Shown here piece after piece: positions 8,441 to 17,845 of a stretch of DNA of 64,000 bases (positions within the stretch are counted from its first letter, which is position 1; each line of letters begins with the position of its first letter). Made by a program: the position numbers and the translations under genes. Origin of the DNA: Pseudorhodobacter wandonensis (GTDB taxonomy: Bacteria > Pseudomonadota > Alphaproteobacteria > Rhodobacterales > Rhodobacteraceae). The notes beneath the pieces are model-generated. The model made no database searches. It saw nothing but the letters and a program-made list of their open reading frames with translations, and was not told where the DNA came from. The stretch is taken from contig NZ_LGHT01000026.1 of NCBI RefSeq assembly GCF_001202035.1, forward strand, positions 248,001 through 312,000, given 5' to 3'.

Positions 8441-9129
8441 TTGAACAGGACTTGCGGGACCGGCTGATTTCGGAGCCCGAGAAAATTCTAGGAGACCAAG
8501 ACGTGATGCGGGCGCTGATTGCGGCGAATGAACGCGCGATGGGTTCAAACATCGTCGATCTGCGCGGCATTGCGATGGAACGGCTGGAAACACGGCTTGA
8601 CCGGCTGGAAGATACGCATCGCTCGGTCATCGCGGCAGCTTATGAGAATTTGGCCGGCACCAATCAGGTGCATCGCGCGATTTTGCAAATGCTTGACCCG
8701 CTGAATTTTGAGGATTTTCTGCGAAGCCTGAGCACGGATGTGATGCAAACCTTGCGTGTGGATTGCGTGCGTTTGGTGCTGGAATCGGTGCAAAGCGCCG
8801 ATGACCCTGCGCTACGTAAACTGGGCGAGGTGCTTTATGTCGCCGAGCCGGGCTTTATCGCCGAGTATATCGCGGGCGGGCGGAATGTGTCGTTGCGCCC
8901 GGTGACGCTGCGCCAGGTCGTGCCGCAATCGGACGCCCTTTACGGCGAGCGCGCTGGCTGGATCCGGTCTGAGGCTCTGATGCGGTTGGATTTCGGCAAG
9001 GGCCGTCTGCCGGGCATGTTGGTCATGGGTGCCGAAGACCCACACCAATTCAAACCAACCCAAGGCACAGATCTTTTGGCATTTTTCGCCGGTGTGTTTG
9101 AGCGGACCATGCGCCGCTGGCTGTCATGA
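8437..9129 (+). CDS. DUF484 family protein
   Basis: This 230-residue protein has an N-terminal helical, coiled-coil-prone part (about 1-75) and a GAF-like C-terminal domain, the layout of the DUF484 family. AAGG precedes ATG 8437. It overlaps xerC by ATGA. The DUF484-xerC pairing is conserved across proteobacteria (yigA-xerC in E. coli), suggesting a link to chromosome dimer resolution. The biochemical function is unknown. Confidence 0.8.
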   Translation: MIEQDLRDRLISEPEKILGDQDVMRALIAANERAMGSNIVDLRGIAMERLETRLDRLEDTHRSVIAAAYENLAGTNQVHRAILQMLDPLNFEDFLRSLSTDVMQTLRVDCVRLVLESVQSADDPALRKLGEVLYVAEPGFIAEYIAGGRNVSLRPVTLRQVVPQSDALYGERAGWIRSEALMRLDFGKGRLPGMLVMGAEDPHQFKPTQGTDLLAFFAGVFERTMRRWLS

Positions 9130-10049
9130 GCCTGGCCATTTCGCCCGCTGCCCGTGCGGCGCTGGCGGAATGGCTGGCCCATTTGCGCGCCCTCGATGGG
9201 GCCGCCGACAACACGTTGAAAGCCTATTCTACGGATATTTCAGGTTATCTCGCATTTCTTGCCCAGCATCGGGGCGGGACCGAGGGGTTGCGCGGGCTGG
9301 TCACCGTGCCGCAATCCGATATGCGGGCGTGGATGGCACATGAACGCGGGCGCGGCGTTGGGGCGCGGTCATTGGCGCGGGCTTTATCGGCGGTCAAAGG
9401 CTTTACCGCTTGGCTGGCAGACCGTGAGGGAGTGGATGCCACGGCGGCCCTATCTACCCGCGCGCCGAAATTCCGGCGCAAGTTACCACGACCGCTGACT
9501 GAAGAAGCCGCCATGCAAGTGCTTGATACTGTGGGCGATAAAGCCCGTGAGGAATGGGTGTCGGCGCGGGATACCGCCGTTGTGACCCTGCTCTACGGCT
9601 GCGGCTTGCGGATATCCGAGGCCTTGGGCCTGACCGGTGCAGCCGTGCCCCTGCCCGATGTTTTGCGGATCAAGGGCAAGGGTGGAAAAGAACGTCTGGT
9701 GCCGGTTTTGCCCGCCGCCAAGGATGCGGTGGCACGCTATTTGCGCCTTTGCCCTTATGACATCTCGGCCACCACGCCGCTATTTTTCGGCGCACGTGGT
9801 GGGGCGTTGAACCCGCGCCTGATTTCCGCCGCGATGGAGCGGGTGCGCGCCCAGCTTGGCCTGCCCGCCTCGGCAACGCCCCATGCCTTGCGCCATTCCT
9901 TTGCGACGCATTTGCTAAATGCGGGCGGCGATTTGCGCGCGATACAGGAACTGCTTGGCCATGCCTCGCTTTCCACGACGCAAACCTATACGGCGGTTGA
10001 TACTGCCCGCTTAATGGAAGTATACGCAAAGGCACATCCGCGCGCGTGA
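9126..10049 (+). CDS. xerC: Tyrosine recombinase XerC
   Basis: This 307-residue site-specific recombinase acts with XerD at dif to resolve chromosome dimers. An N-terminal SAM-like core-binding domain (about 10-105) precedes the catalytic domain. All active-site residues are seen: Arg162 (GCGLRISE), Lys185 (KGKGGKER), His253 and Arg256 (HALRHSF), His279 (LGHASLS) and nucleophile Tyr288 (TQTYTAV). The start overlaps the DUF484 stop. XerD would give the same motifs, but the DUF484 neighbour favours XerC. Confidence 0.9.
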   Translation: MSLAISPAARAALAEWLAHLRALDGAADNTLKAYSTDISGYLAFLAQHRGGTEGLRGLVTVPQSDMRAWMAHERGRGVGARSLARALSAVKGFTAWLADREGVDATAALSTRAPKFRRKLPRPLTEEAAMQVLDTVGDKAREEWVSARDTAVVTLLYGCGLRISEALGLTGAAVPLPDVLRIKGKGGKERLVPVLPAAKDAVARYLRLCPYDISATTPLFFGARGGALNPRLISAAMERVRAQLGLPASATPHALRHSFATHLLNAGGDLRAIQELLGHASLSTTQTYTAVDTARLMEVYAKAHPRA

Positions 10050-10076
10050 AAGTGCCATCGTAAGGTTTATCCGACT

Positions 10077-10769
10077 ATGACATTGAAAATTAAAGCTCTT
10101 TTGGTTCACCTGCTTACAGCGACAGGGGCTGTTCTGGCTATGCTTGCCATGCTTGCCGCGGTTGAGGGCAACTGGAGCCAGATGTTTTGGTGGCTGGTCG
10201 TGGCACTGGTGGTTGATGGCATCGACGGCCCGCTTGCCCGCCGCTATGACGTGAAAACCAATTTTCCCACCTATGATGGCGTGCTGCTGGATTTGATTAT
10301 CGATTACCTGACGTATGTATTCATCCCTGCCTTTGCGCTGTTCAAATCGGGGTTGCTGCCTGATTGGACGGGGTGGATTATCATCATCATTATCACCTAT
10401 GGGTCAGTGATCTATTTTGTTGATAGCCGCATGAAAACCAAAGACAATTCCTTTGCAGGCTTTCCTGCGTGCTGGAATATGTTTGTGCTGGTGATGTTTG
10501 CCTTGCAGCCGGGGTATTGGACCATTCTGGCCTTTGTCGTGGCGCTGACTGTGGCGATGTTTACCAACCTGAAATTCATCCACCCCACCCGCACCGTGCG
10601 CTGGAATTGGGTTTCTTTGCCAATGGCACTGGCGTGGACGGTCTTTGCGGGCTGGGCCACTTGGGTTGATTTTCACCCGCACAGCTTGGCGCATTGGGGG
10701 CTGATCATCACCTCGCTCTACCTCTGTTTTGCAGGTATCGCCCAGCAAATCATCCCCGAACGCAGCTAA
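10077..10769 (+). CDS. pcs: Phosphatidylcholine synthase
   Basis: This 230-residue CDP-alcohol phosphatidyltransferase has about 7-8 membrane helices. The motif DGIDGPLARRYD...YDGVLLDLIIDY (about residues 43-76) is the family's metal/CDP-binding D-G-x2-A-R-x8-G-x3-D-x3-D signature with a Pcs-type extension. The enzyme condenses CDP-diacylglycerol with choline to make phosphatidylcholine, a pathway typical of alphaproteobacteria associated with hosts or marine choline. The stop overlaps the convergent ogt stop by four bases. Confidence 0.88.
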   Translation: MTLKIKALLVHLLTATGAVLAMLAMLAAVEGNWSQMFWWLVVALVVDGIDGPLARRYDVKTNFPTYDGVLLDLIIDYLTYVFIPAFALFKSGLLPDWTGWIIIIIITYGSVIYFVDSRMKTKDNSFAGFPACWNMFVLVMFALQPGYWTILAFVVALTVAMFTNLKFIHPTRTVRWNWVSLPMALAWTVFAGWATWVDFHPHSLAHWGLIITSLYLCFAGIAQQIIPERS

Positions 10770-11215
10770 AGCAAAAACCCGCCCGCACCTTCCAGTTTCA
10801 GCAGCGCGATTTTGGTTTCAACCCCGCCCGGCGCCGAAAACCCGCCCAAGCCGCTGGCCGCCAAGACGCGGTGGCAGGGGATAAAAATCGGGATCGGGTT
10901 CGCACCACAGGCTTGCCCGATCGCCTGCGCGGGGCGGCCAAGCGTTTTGGCAAGCTCGCCATAGGTGCGTGTTTGGCCAAACGGAATCGCAAACATGGCG
11001 CGGCGCATCTGTTCCTGAAACCCCGTGCCAAAATCAAGCGGCAGGTCAAACGCCGTGCGTTCGCCCGCAAAATATTCATCCAACTGCCGACAGGCCTCAC
11101 GCAACAACGCCGTCGGGTCAGACCTGCGCGAGGCCCAATCGAGCCGCGTGATCAGGCCATTTTCCTCGACCACGGAAAACAGGCCAAAGGGCGAATGGAA
11201 AACGGCTTGGGGCAT
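10766..11215 (-). CDS. ogt: Methylated-DNA--[protein]-cysteine S-methyltransferase
   Basis: This 149-residue suicide DNA repair protein removes O6-methyl groups from guanine. The active-site IPCHRV motif is present, as are the helix-turn-helix FGQTRTYGELAKTLG and GANPIPIFIPCHR. ATG 11215 (MPQAVFHSPFG) fits family N-termini; a longer open frame to 11362 has no supporting homology features and overlaps the divergent gene's leader. Whether it is the Ogt or C-terminal-Ada type cannot be settled; no Ada N-domain is present. Confidence 0.85.
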   Translation of the reverse strand: MPQAVFHSPFGLFSVVEENGLITRLDWASRRSDPTALLREACRQLDEYFAGERTAFDLPLDFGTGFQEQMRRAMFAIPFGQTRTYGELAKTLGRPAQAIGQACGANPIPIFIPCHRVLAASGLGGFSAPGGVETKIALLKLEGAGGFLL

Positions 11216-11300
11216 CGGGGGCTTTCTTGAAAGGTCGGCTGTGATACTATGCGCAGAGCGTCCAAAGCGAAAGCCCGACAACGCAGCAAAAGGCGGCGAT

Positions 11301-11921
11301 ATGATCACCGAGGTTGAACCATTTTTCAGCGATGGCTGCGGACGCTGCGCCCGGTTTGCCACGGCCGAATGCTCGGCACGGATATGGGCCGATGGTCTGG
11401 CCCAGCTGCGAAAGCTGTGCCTTGCGGCTGGATTAGAGGAAACCCTGCGTTGGGGCCACCCGTGTTACCAACATGCAGGGCGCAATATTGCGCTGATCGG
11501 GGCATTCCGCGGGGATTTCCGGTTAAGTTTTTTCAATGCGGCTTTGTTGGCCGATACGGCAAAATTGCTGGAAAAACCGGGGCCAAACAGCCAAACCGCC
11601 AGCGTAATCCGCTTTGCTGCGGCGCATGAGGTTGCTGCGCAAAAAGCCATGATCCTTGCCTATTTGCGCGAGGCAATGCAGCACGCAGAAACTGGAACGA
11701 TGCCACCGAAAACAGTGCTGACACTGGAACTGCCCGAGGAATTGACTGATGCGCTGGATTTCGACCCCGAACTTGCCGAGGCCTTTGAGGCCCTGACGCC
11801 GGGTCGCCAGCGCAGCTATGTGATTGCGCTGTCCTCGGCCAAAAAGCCCGAGACCCGCATCGCGCGCATAGCCAAATATCGCGCCCCCATCCTTGCGGGT
11901 AAGGGCGCGATGGAGCGTTAA
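11301..11921 (+). CDS. YdeI/OmdD-like DUF1801 family protein
   Basis: This 206-residue protein has a DUF1801 core (LRWGHPCYQHAGRNIALIGAFRGDFRLSFF, about 50-80) and the YdeI C-terminal helices (LPEELTDALDFDPELAEAFEALTPGRQRSYV...ARIAKYRAPIL). Function is unknown; family members are linked to stress tolerance. The N-terminus carries three closely spaced cysteines (CGRC and a Cys eight residues on), possibly a metal site. ATG 11301 is chosen by fit to the domain; a frame extending upstream to 11025 overlaps ogt. The stop overlaps the convergent ileS stop. Confidence 0.75.
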   Translation: MITEVEPFFSDGCGRCARFATAECSARIWADGLAQLRKLCLAAGLEETLRWGHPCYQHAGRNIALIGAFRGDFRLSFFNAALLADTAKLLEKPGPNSQTASVIRFAAAHEVAAQKAMILAYLREAMQHAETGTMPPKTVLTLELPEELTDALDFDPELAEAFEALTPGRQRSYVIALSSAKKPETRIARIAKYRAPILAGKGAMER

Positions 11922-14900
11922 CCCAGTGCCGCATTACAGCGCGCGCAGGTGCAGGCGTGTTTATGCGTGCCGACATCGGGCAAAATCTGCCAGCAGCGCA
12001 CGCATTTTTCGCCCGGCGCCATTTCAAACACCACCGCCACGCCCGGTACTTCGGGCAGGCGGAACGCCTCGGCGGGCGCTGCATCACCAGTCAGTTGCAG
12101 CGATGAGGTGATGGTCAGCTCGGCGAAATTCACCGATTTCAGCGCCGCCAACAGGTCCGCATCTTCAACATGCACCACAGGGGCCGCTTCTAGGCTGGCA
12201 CCAATCACCTTGGAACTGCGCTGCACCTCCAATGCGGCCACAGTGGCGCGGCGGGCAGCACGAATGCCTACCCATTTCGCGGCCAATGCAGGGTTCAGCC
12301 AACCTTCGGGCGTTTCCGGCATATCTTGCAGGTGAACCGAAGACCCATCATCCGGATAGCGCGACAGCCATACATCTTCCATCGTGAACACCAGAATCGG
12401 CGCAAGCCATGTGGTCAGACGCTGGAACAGCAGGTCCAGAACGGTACGTGCAGCACGGCGGCGCAGGCTATCGACCGCATCGCAATAGAGCGCGTCTTTG
12501 CGCACGTCAAAGAACACCGCCGACAGATCAGTGGTCGCAAACGTAAACAGCTTTTGGAACACACCCTGGAAGTCGAACTTGGCATAGCCTTTGCGGACCT
12601 CAATATCCAACTCGGCCAGACGGTGCAGCACCCATTGCTCCAGCTCGGGCATGTCCTTCACATCCACCCGCTCGGCATCGTCAAACCCTGACAGGTTGCC
12701 CAACATAAACCGCATAGTGTTGCGCAGGCGGCGATAGCTGTCAGCCACGCCTTTCAGGATTTCCTTACCGATGCGCTGGTCAACCGTATAGTCGGTTTGC
12801 GCCACCCACAGCCGCAGAATATCCGCGCCATATTCATCAATGATCGCTTGCGGCGCGATGATGTTGCCGATGGATTTAGACATCTTCATGCCCTTTTCAT
12901 CCAGCGTAAACCCGTGCGTCACCACGTTATGATAGGGCGCGCGGCCCTTGGTGCCACAAGCCTGCAACAGCGAAGACTGGAACCAGCCACGATGCTGGTC
13001 GGTGCCTTCCATATAGACATCGGCGATGCCATCGGCCGTGCCATCCGCGCGGTCTTGCAGCACGAAGGAATGGGTTGAACCTGAATCGAACCACACATCC
13101 AGCACGTCAAAGATCTGGTCATAGGCATCGGCGTCATGCAGCCCGTCCAGCATTTTCTCTTTGAAACCAGCCGAGTACCAGATATCCGCGCCATGCGCCT
13201 CAAATTCAGCCAAGATGCGCTGGTTCACCGCCGCATCGCGCAGCAGGAAATCAGGGTCAGTCGGCCGCACGCCCTTTTTCACAAAGCAGGTCAGCGGCAC
13301 ACCCCACGCACGCTGGCGTGACAGCACCCAGTCAGGCCGGCTTTCGACCATTGAATGGATACGGTTGCGCCCCGATTGCGGCCACCACTTCACCAACTGG
13401 TCAATCGACGACAGCGCGCGCGTGCGGATTGTGTCACCCTGCGCGCCTTTGCCGTCATCCAGCTTGGCATCAATCGCCACAAACCACTGCGGCGTGTTGC
13501 GATAGATCACCGGCGCTTTCGACCGCCACGAATGCGGATAGCTGTGCTTAATCTTGCCCTTGGCCAACAAGCCGCCCGCATAGGCAAGCTGCTTGATCAC
13601 CTCGACATTCGCAGGGCCATCCTTGCCATCGGCATTGATGATCGACTGCCCGCCAAAGATCGGCAAGTCCTTGCGATAGCTGCCATCGGGTTCGACGTTA
13701 TAGGTCATCGGCAGGCCGAATTTCAGCCCTACTTGATAGTCGTCATCCCCGTGGCTCGGCGCGGTATGCACAAAGCCTGTCCCTGCCTCATCGGTCACAT
13801 GGTCGCCCGGCAACATCGGCACGTCAAAGTCCCACTCGCCCTCGGCACCTTCAACCCCGCGGAAAGGGTGGGCCAACGTCAGCCCCGCCAGCTCATCAGC
13901 CGACACATCGCGCAAACGCGTGGTCATGCCGTCTTCCAGCTTGGCCGCCGCAAACATCTGCGCCGCCAGCGCATCGGCAAGAATGATCTTCTCGCCCACA
14001 ACCGCTTGCGAATTTTCCGGCGCGCCTGTCACCTCATAGAGGCCATAGGCAATCTCTGGCCCAAAGCACACGCCACGGTTTTGCGGAATGGTCCAAGGCG
14101 TCGTGGTCCAGATCACCACTTTTACACCCTTCCAGCCTTCCCGCAACTTCACCATATCGACATCCTCCCACCGAGAGGCATTCTGGTTACCGCTAATTGG
14201 TTCTTCGCCATTAAACTGGACTTGCATCGCGCGAAGGAATGAATCCTCCTTCACATCTACGATTGGGAACCGCACCCAAATGGTATGGCTTGTATGGTCG
14301 TGATACTCCACTTCCGCCTCGGCCAGCGCGGTTTTCTCAACCGGCGACCACATCACAGGTTTTGACCCCTGATACAGGCTGCCATTCATCAAAAACGCCA
14401 TGAAATCGCGGGCGATCACGGTTTCGGCGTGGAAATCCATCGTCAAATACGGGTCGGCCCAGTTTCCGGTCACGCCCAAACGCTTGAATTCCTCGCGCTG
14501 GATATCCACCCAGCCCTCGGCAAACTTGCGGCATTCCTGACGGAAATCGACAATATCTACCGCGTCCTTATCCAGACCCTTCTTGCGGTATTGCTCTTCG
14601 ATCTTCCATTCGATCGGCAGGCCGTGGCAATCCCAACCCGGCACATAGCGCGCATCAAAACCCATCATTTGATGGCTGCGCACAATGATATCCTTGATGG
14701 TCTTGTTCAGCGCGTGGCCGATATGCAGGTTGCCGTTGGCATAGGGGGGGCCATCATGCAGGGTAAACGGCGTCCGGCCCTTTTTCTCGCGCAAGCGGTC
14801 ATAGATGCCAATGCTTTCCCACCGCGCCAACCACTCTGGCTCGCGCGCGGGCAGTCCTGCGCGCATCGGAAAATCGGTTTCCGGCAGAAACACGGTGTCT

Positions 14901-14938
14901 TTGTAATCGGGCGTTGTGTTGGGGGTATCGGCGCACAT
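11918..14938 (-). CDS. ileS: Isoleucyl-tRNA synthetase
   Basis: This 1006-residue class I synthetase charges tRNA-Ile. HIGH appears as NLHIGHALNK and KMSKS as GMKMSKSIGN. The CP1 editing domain includes TTTPWTIPQNRG and the DEAGTGFVHTAPSHGDDDY region. The C-terminal Zn finger is EKCVRCWQ...HACTCARC. Length is slightly over the E. coli enzyme. ATG 14938 has AAGGAAA nine bases upstream. The gene is flanked by a 314-bp leader with no other gene. Confidence 0.97.
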   Translation of the reverse strand: MCADTPNTTPDYKDTVFLPETDFPMRAGLPAREPEWLARWESIGIYDRLREKKGRTPFTLHDGPPYANGNLHIGHALNKTIKDIIVRSHQMMGFDARYVPGWDCHGLPIEWKIEEQYRKKGLDKDAVDIVDFRQECRKFAEGWVDIQREEFKRLGVTGNWADPYLTMDFHAETVIARDFMAFLMNGSLYQGSKPVMWSPVEKTALAEAEVEYHDHTSHTIWVRFPIVDVKEDSFLRAMQVQFNGEEPISGNQNASRWEDVDMVKLREGWKGVKVVIWTTTPWTIPQNRGVCFGPEIAYGLYEVTGAPENSQAVVGEKIILADALAAQMFAAAKLEDGMTTRLRDVSADELAGLTLAHPFRGVEGAEGEWDFDVPMLPGDHVTDEAGTGFVHTAPSHGDDDYQVGLKFGLPMTYNVEPDGSYRKDLPIFGGQSIINADGKDGPANVEVIKQLAYAGGLLAKGKIKHSYPHSWRSKAPVIYRNTPQWFVAIDAKLDDGKGAQGDTIRTRALSSIDQLVKWWPQSGRNRIHSMVESRPDWVLSRQRAWGVPLTCFVKKGVRPTDPDFLLRDAAVNQRILAEFEAHGADIWYSAGFKEKMLDGLHDADAYDQIFDVLDVWFDSGSTHSFVLQDRADGTADGIADVYMEGTDQHRGWFQSSLLQACGTKGRAPYHNVVTHGFTLDEKGMKMSKSIGNIIAPQAIIDEYGADILRLWVAQTDYTVDQRIGKEILKGVADSYRRLRNTMRFMLGNLSGFDDAERVDVKDMPELEQWVLHRLAELDIEVRKGYAKFDFQGVFQKLFTFATTDLSAVFFDVRKDALYCDAVDSLRRRAARTVLDLLFQRLTTWLAPILVFTMEDVWLSRYPDDGSSVHLQDMPETPEGWLNPALAAKWVGIRAARRATVAALEVQRSSKVIGASLEAAPVVHVEDADLLAALKSVNFAELTITSSLQLTGDAAPAEAFRLPEVPGVAVVFEMAPGEKCVRCWQILPDVGTHKHACTCARCNAALG

Positions 14939-15252
14939 GGGCGGATTTCCTTACGGATCAAAAATGGGGGGGACAGAAGAAAACAAGGCCGCGCGCAAAA
15001 TCGCTGCGCTATTCATCCCGGCACCTGAACAGGGTCAGAGCGCCGGGCGGCTAATTCGTATGGTTTTCGCGTATATCTGTCGCATAGGGCGGGTTATACG
15101 CGGGGTTTGGCGCGTGGTCCAGCCATGCAATGCAGCCCGCGGCAAAAGCCGCATGAATTGCTATCCGCTATCGCCGATACATGCAAAGCCGTGGCTTGGC
15201 GTGCACGACCCGTTCATTTCATCTTGGCATAAATACCTAAATTCAGGCCTGG
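14939..15252. other. Intergenic leader of ileS
   Basis: This 314-bp gap lies between the 3' end of ycjF and the ileS start, both on the minus strand. No gene is supported. Reading minus, a GCGACA, 17 bases, then TACGAA arrangement at about 15082-15054 could be the ileS promoter, but this is weak. No T-box-like structure is evident. Confidence 0.4.
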
Positions 15253-16260
15253 TCATTCGCCCTGGGCATCAGAACTGGTAAACCCCTCAAATGCCCCTGT
15301 CAGCGCGCGGCTCATTAGGTTCGTTACCTTGGGCTTTGGCAGCGCGGCAAAGGGCATAGGGCGGCACAGTTCCATTGCGGCCACACCGACGCGGGCAGTC
15401 AGCGCGCCATTGACCACACCTTCGCCAAAGCGCCGCGACAATTTGCCCAATAGTCCGCCGCCCGCAACAGATCCGATCAGATCATCGCCCAATGCCAGTG
15501 CCCCCGTCGCCAAAAGATGCGAAAACACCCGCCGCAACAGCTTTAGGCTGCCCAGCGTCCCCGACCGCCCACCATAGAGTGCCGCGATCTTGCGGATCAT
15601 CGACAGGTTGGAAAACAACGCCACCACCACATCGGCCAGCGCCAATGGCACCAATGCCGTTACGGTGGCCACGCGCCGCGCCGCGGCCTCAATCTCGGCC
15701 CGCGCGGCCAAATCGATTGGCCCCAACAGCTCAACTTCAGCCAGATTCAACAACCCGTCTCCGTCCATTACATCGCCACGCCGCTCGGCCAGCCGCGCTG
15801 CACCCCAGCGCAGATCGGGGCGGTTTTTATACAGCGACAGCAAGTGATCCACCACCTTCGCGGCAGGTTTCAGCAGATCTGCCTGCCGCGCGGCCTCGAC
15901 CTCGGCCCGTAAATGATCCAGTCGCCCCAAGCGGTAAAACCCCAACGCCTCGCGCAGCGCCAAAGCCAGCAATACCGCAAGCGCCACAGCCGTCAGCCCA
16001 AAGGCAACCCAACCCAGCACAGAATTGCGCGCCAGCAAGCCGGTTACGAAATCATAGACCGCGACCGAGATCATAAAGCTGAACAAACTGCCCAACACCC
16101 AAACGGCAAAACGCATCAGCCCCGAAGGTTGCGCACCTGCCACTGATGCCGCCGCCTGCATCACCCGCCCTGCAGGCAAGCCCAAATCAGGCACCGGCGG
16201 CGCATCCGACGGCGTTTGGCTTGGCGCCTCATCAAGATCAATCAGCACAGGCTTGGCCAT
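15253..16260 (-). CDS. ycjF: YcjF-like DUF697/TIGR01620 membrane protein
   Basis: This 335-residue protein has a proline-rich cytosolic N-terminus. Two adjacent membrane helices lie at about residues 48-70 and 80-103 (FAVWVLGSLFSFMISVAVYD and LGWVAFGLTAVALAVLLALA). The hydrophobic DUF697 C-domain follows (TALVPLALADVVVALFSN onwards). It lies 27 bases downstream of the ycjX-like GTPase, as in enterobacteria, where the pair belongs to the stress-associated ycjXF unit. The function is unproven; a membrane-remodelling or envelope-stress role is often suggested. Confidence 0.8.
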   Translation of the reverse strand: MAKPVLIDLDEAPSQTPSDAPPVPDLGLPAGRVMQAAASVAGAQPSGLMRFAVWVLGSLFSFMISVAVYDFVTGLLARNSVLGWVAFGLTAVALAVLLALALREALGFYRLGRLDHLRAEVEAARQADLLKPAAKVVDHLLSLYKNRPDLRWGAARLAERRGDVMDGDGLLNLAEVELLGPIDLAARAEIEAAARRVATVTALVPLALADVVVALFSNLSMIRKIAALYGGRSGTLGSLKLLRRVFSHLLATGALALGDDLIGSVAGGGLLGKLSRRFGEGVVNGALTARVGVAAMELCRPMPFAALPKPKVTNLMSRALTGAFEGFTSSDAQGE

Positions 16261-16287
16261 ATCGGCTCCTTTTCAAAGGCTTGCAGG

Positions 16288-17709
16288 CTATCCCAAACGG
16301 TCCGTCAACAGAAACTCGGCGGCGCGGTCCAACCGGATATGCGGCGGCCCGTCACCCGGACGCAATGTCAGCCGCGCTGGCGCAAAGGACATTACCGAGT
16401 AATCATTGTCCAACCACGCCGCCTCGCCCTTGCGCGCGGGGCCAAGCAGGTGGTTCGGGTCCTCAGGCAGCACGCCCGCAAACATCGCGGCTTGCTTGCC
16501 GGTTTCCAGCAATGTCCCACGCACCAGATCGAGGCGTTGCCCGCCGTGGTTGCGCGTTTCCTCGATTGTCGCGCGCAGGGCTGCCAGTGACATCGCACTG
16601 GTTTCCGCCCCGCTAAAGGCCGCGCGGTCCCGCGCCTCACGCAACAACGCCTCGGTAATCGCGGTCAGGCGCGGGTGTTGCGTGTGGTGCAAGTGATCGG
16701 CCTTGGTCGCCGCAAACAAGATCTTGTCAACCCGTTTGCCCAGCAAGATCGCGCTCAGAAACCCATTCTGTCCCGGCCGAAACGCACCCAGAATCTCGGC
16801 CATCGTGCGGCGCATATCTTCCAGCGCCATTGGCCCGGCGTGAATGGCGCCCAACACATCCATCAACACAACCTGCCGGTCAATCCGCGCAAAATGATCG
16901 CGGAAAAACGGCCGAACGACGCGGGATTTATATGCCTCGAACCGCCGATCCATTTCGCGCCAAAGACTACCGCGCGGGGCATCACCGGGCTTTGGCAAAG
17001 GCGCAAAAGTAAGCACCGGGCTGCCCGCCAAATCACCGGGCAGCAAAAACCGCCCCGGCGTGCAATCAGACCAACCGGCCCTGCGCGCGGCCTGCAAATA
17101 ACCGGTAAAACTGGCGGCGAGGGCTTGGGCGCGCGGTTCGTCCAGCTTCAGGCTGGCATCCTCGGCCCGCGCCCGTGCCATGAAATCGGTAGCCTCTGTG
17201 CGATGTGCGATGCGCGACAGCGTCGCCTCGGACCAATCGGCATAGGTTTTGCCCATCAGTGACAGATCCAACAACCACTCGCCAGGGTAGTCGATAATAT
17301 CCAGATGAATGGTACGCGGCCCCGTCAGCCCACCCAGCATCCCCCCCAAAAAACCCGAAGGGTGCACCCGCAGCGACAGCCGCAGCTCGGATATCGCGCG
17401 GGTCGAGGCAGGCCAATGCGGCGCCGCCCCCGTCAGTGCGGCAAGATGGCTCTCATAGTCAAACCTCGGCAAAGTATCATCGGGCTGGGGTTGCAAGAAA
17501 GCAGTTTCGATGCGCGACGCGGCAGTGAACTGCGGCATCCGCCCGCGATCCAAAAGGTTGGCAACAAGGCTGGTAATGAACACCGTCTTGCCCGCGCGTG
17601 ACAAACCTGTCACGCCCAACCGGATCACCGGCTCAAACAACGCCTCGGATACCCCCGACATCGCGGCATCGATACCGCGGCTCAGGCCATCTGTAATCCC
17701 ACCCAGCAC
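16288..17709 (-). CDS. ycjX: YcjX family P-loop NTPase
   Basis: This 473-residue YcjX/DUF463 ATPase/GTPase has Walker A GLSRAGKTVFITSLVANL at about residues 34-51 and DIIDYPGEWLLDL as the Walker B/switch-like segment. KVDKILFAATKADHLH resembles the NKxD-type base motif as TKAD. The start is GTG 17709, with AGGG seven bases upstream; an internal ATG (Met17) would still leave Walker A intact. It forms an operon with the ycjF-like gene. The cellular role is not established. Confidence 0.82.
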   Translation of the reverse strand: MLGGITDGLSRGIDAAMSGVSEALFEPVIRLGVTGLSRAGKTVFITSLVANLLDRGRMPQFTAASRIETAFLQPQPDDTLPRFDYESHLAALTGAAPHWPASTRAISELRLSLRVHPSGFLGGMLGGLTGPRTIHLDIIDYPGEWLLDLSLMGKTYADWSEATLSRIAHRTEATDFMARARAEDASLKLDEPRAQALAASFTGYLQAARRAGWSDCTPGRFLLPGDLAGSPVLTFAPLPKPGDAPRGSLWREMDRRFEAYKSRVVRPFFRDHFARIDRQVVLMDVLGAIHAGPMALEDMRRTMAEILGAFRPGQNGFLSAILLGKRVDKILFAATKADHLHHTQHPRLTAITEALLREARDRAAFSGAETSAMSLAALRATIEETRNHGGQRLDLVRGTLLETGKQAAMFAGVLPEDPNHLLGPARKGEAAWLDNDYSVMSFAPARLTLRPGDGPPHIRLDRAAEFLLTDRLG

Positions 17710-17845
17710 AAATCGCCCTTTTTCTTGCCTTACCGGTTCAAGATAGGCGCTCTACCTGCAGGATCAAAGGGGAAAGCCGCGCAAAGCTGCATCACACTGC
17801 TTTCAGCCCCTTGCCAGTACAAAGCGCGCGCGATAACCGGAAACG

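Noticed and set aside
13077-13091. GAAC-N7-GAAC, matching the alphaproteobacterial LexA box GTTC-N7-GTTC
   Set aside because: It lies inside ileS where the codons of the conserved FDSGST segment produce it; no promoter is there.
13355-14242. + strand open frame across ileS (295 codons)
   Set aside because: Antisense to ileS, with Arg/His/Gln-rich low-complexity translation.
14916-15281. 121-codon + frame in the ileS leader
   Set aside because: No ribosome site, no recognisable domain, and it overlaps the ends of ileS and ycjF antisense.
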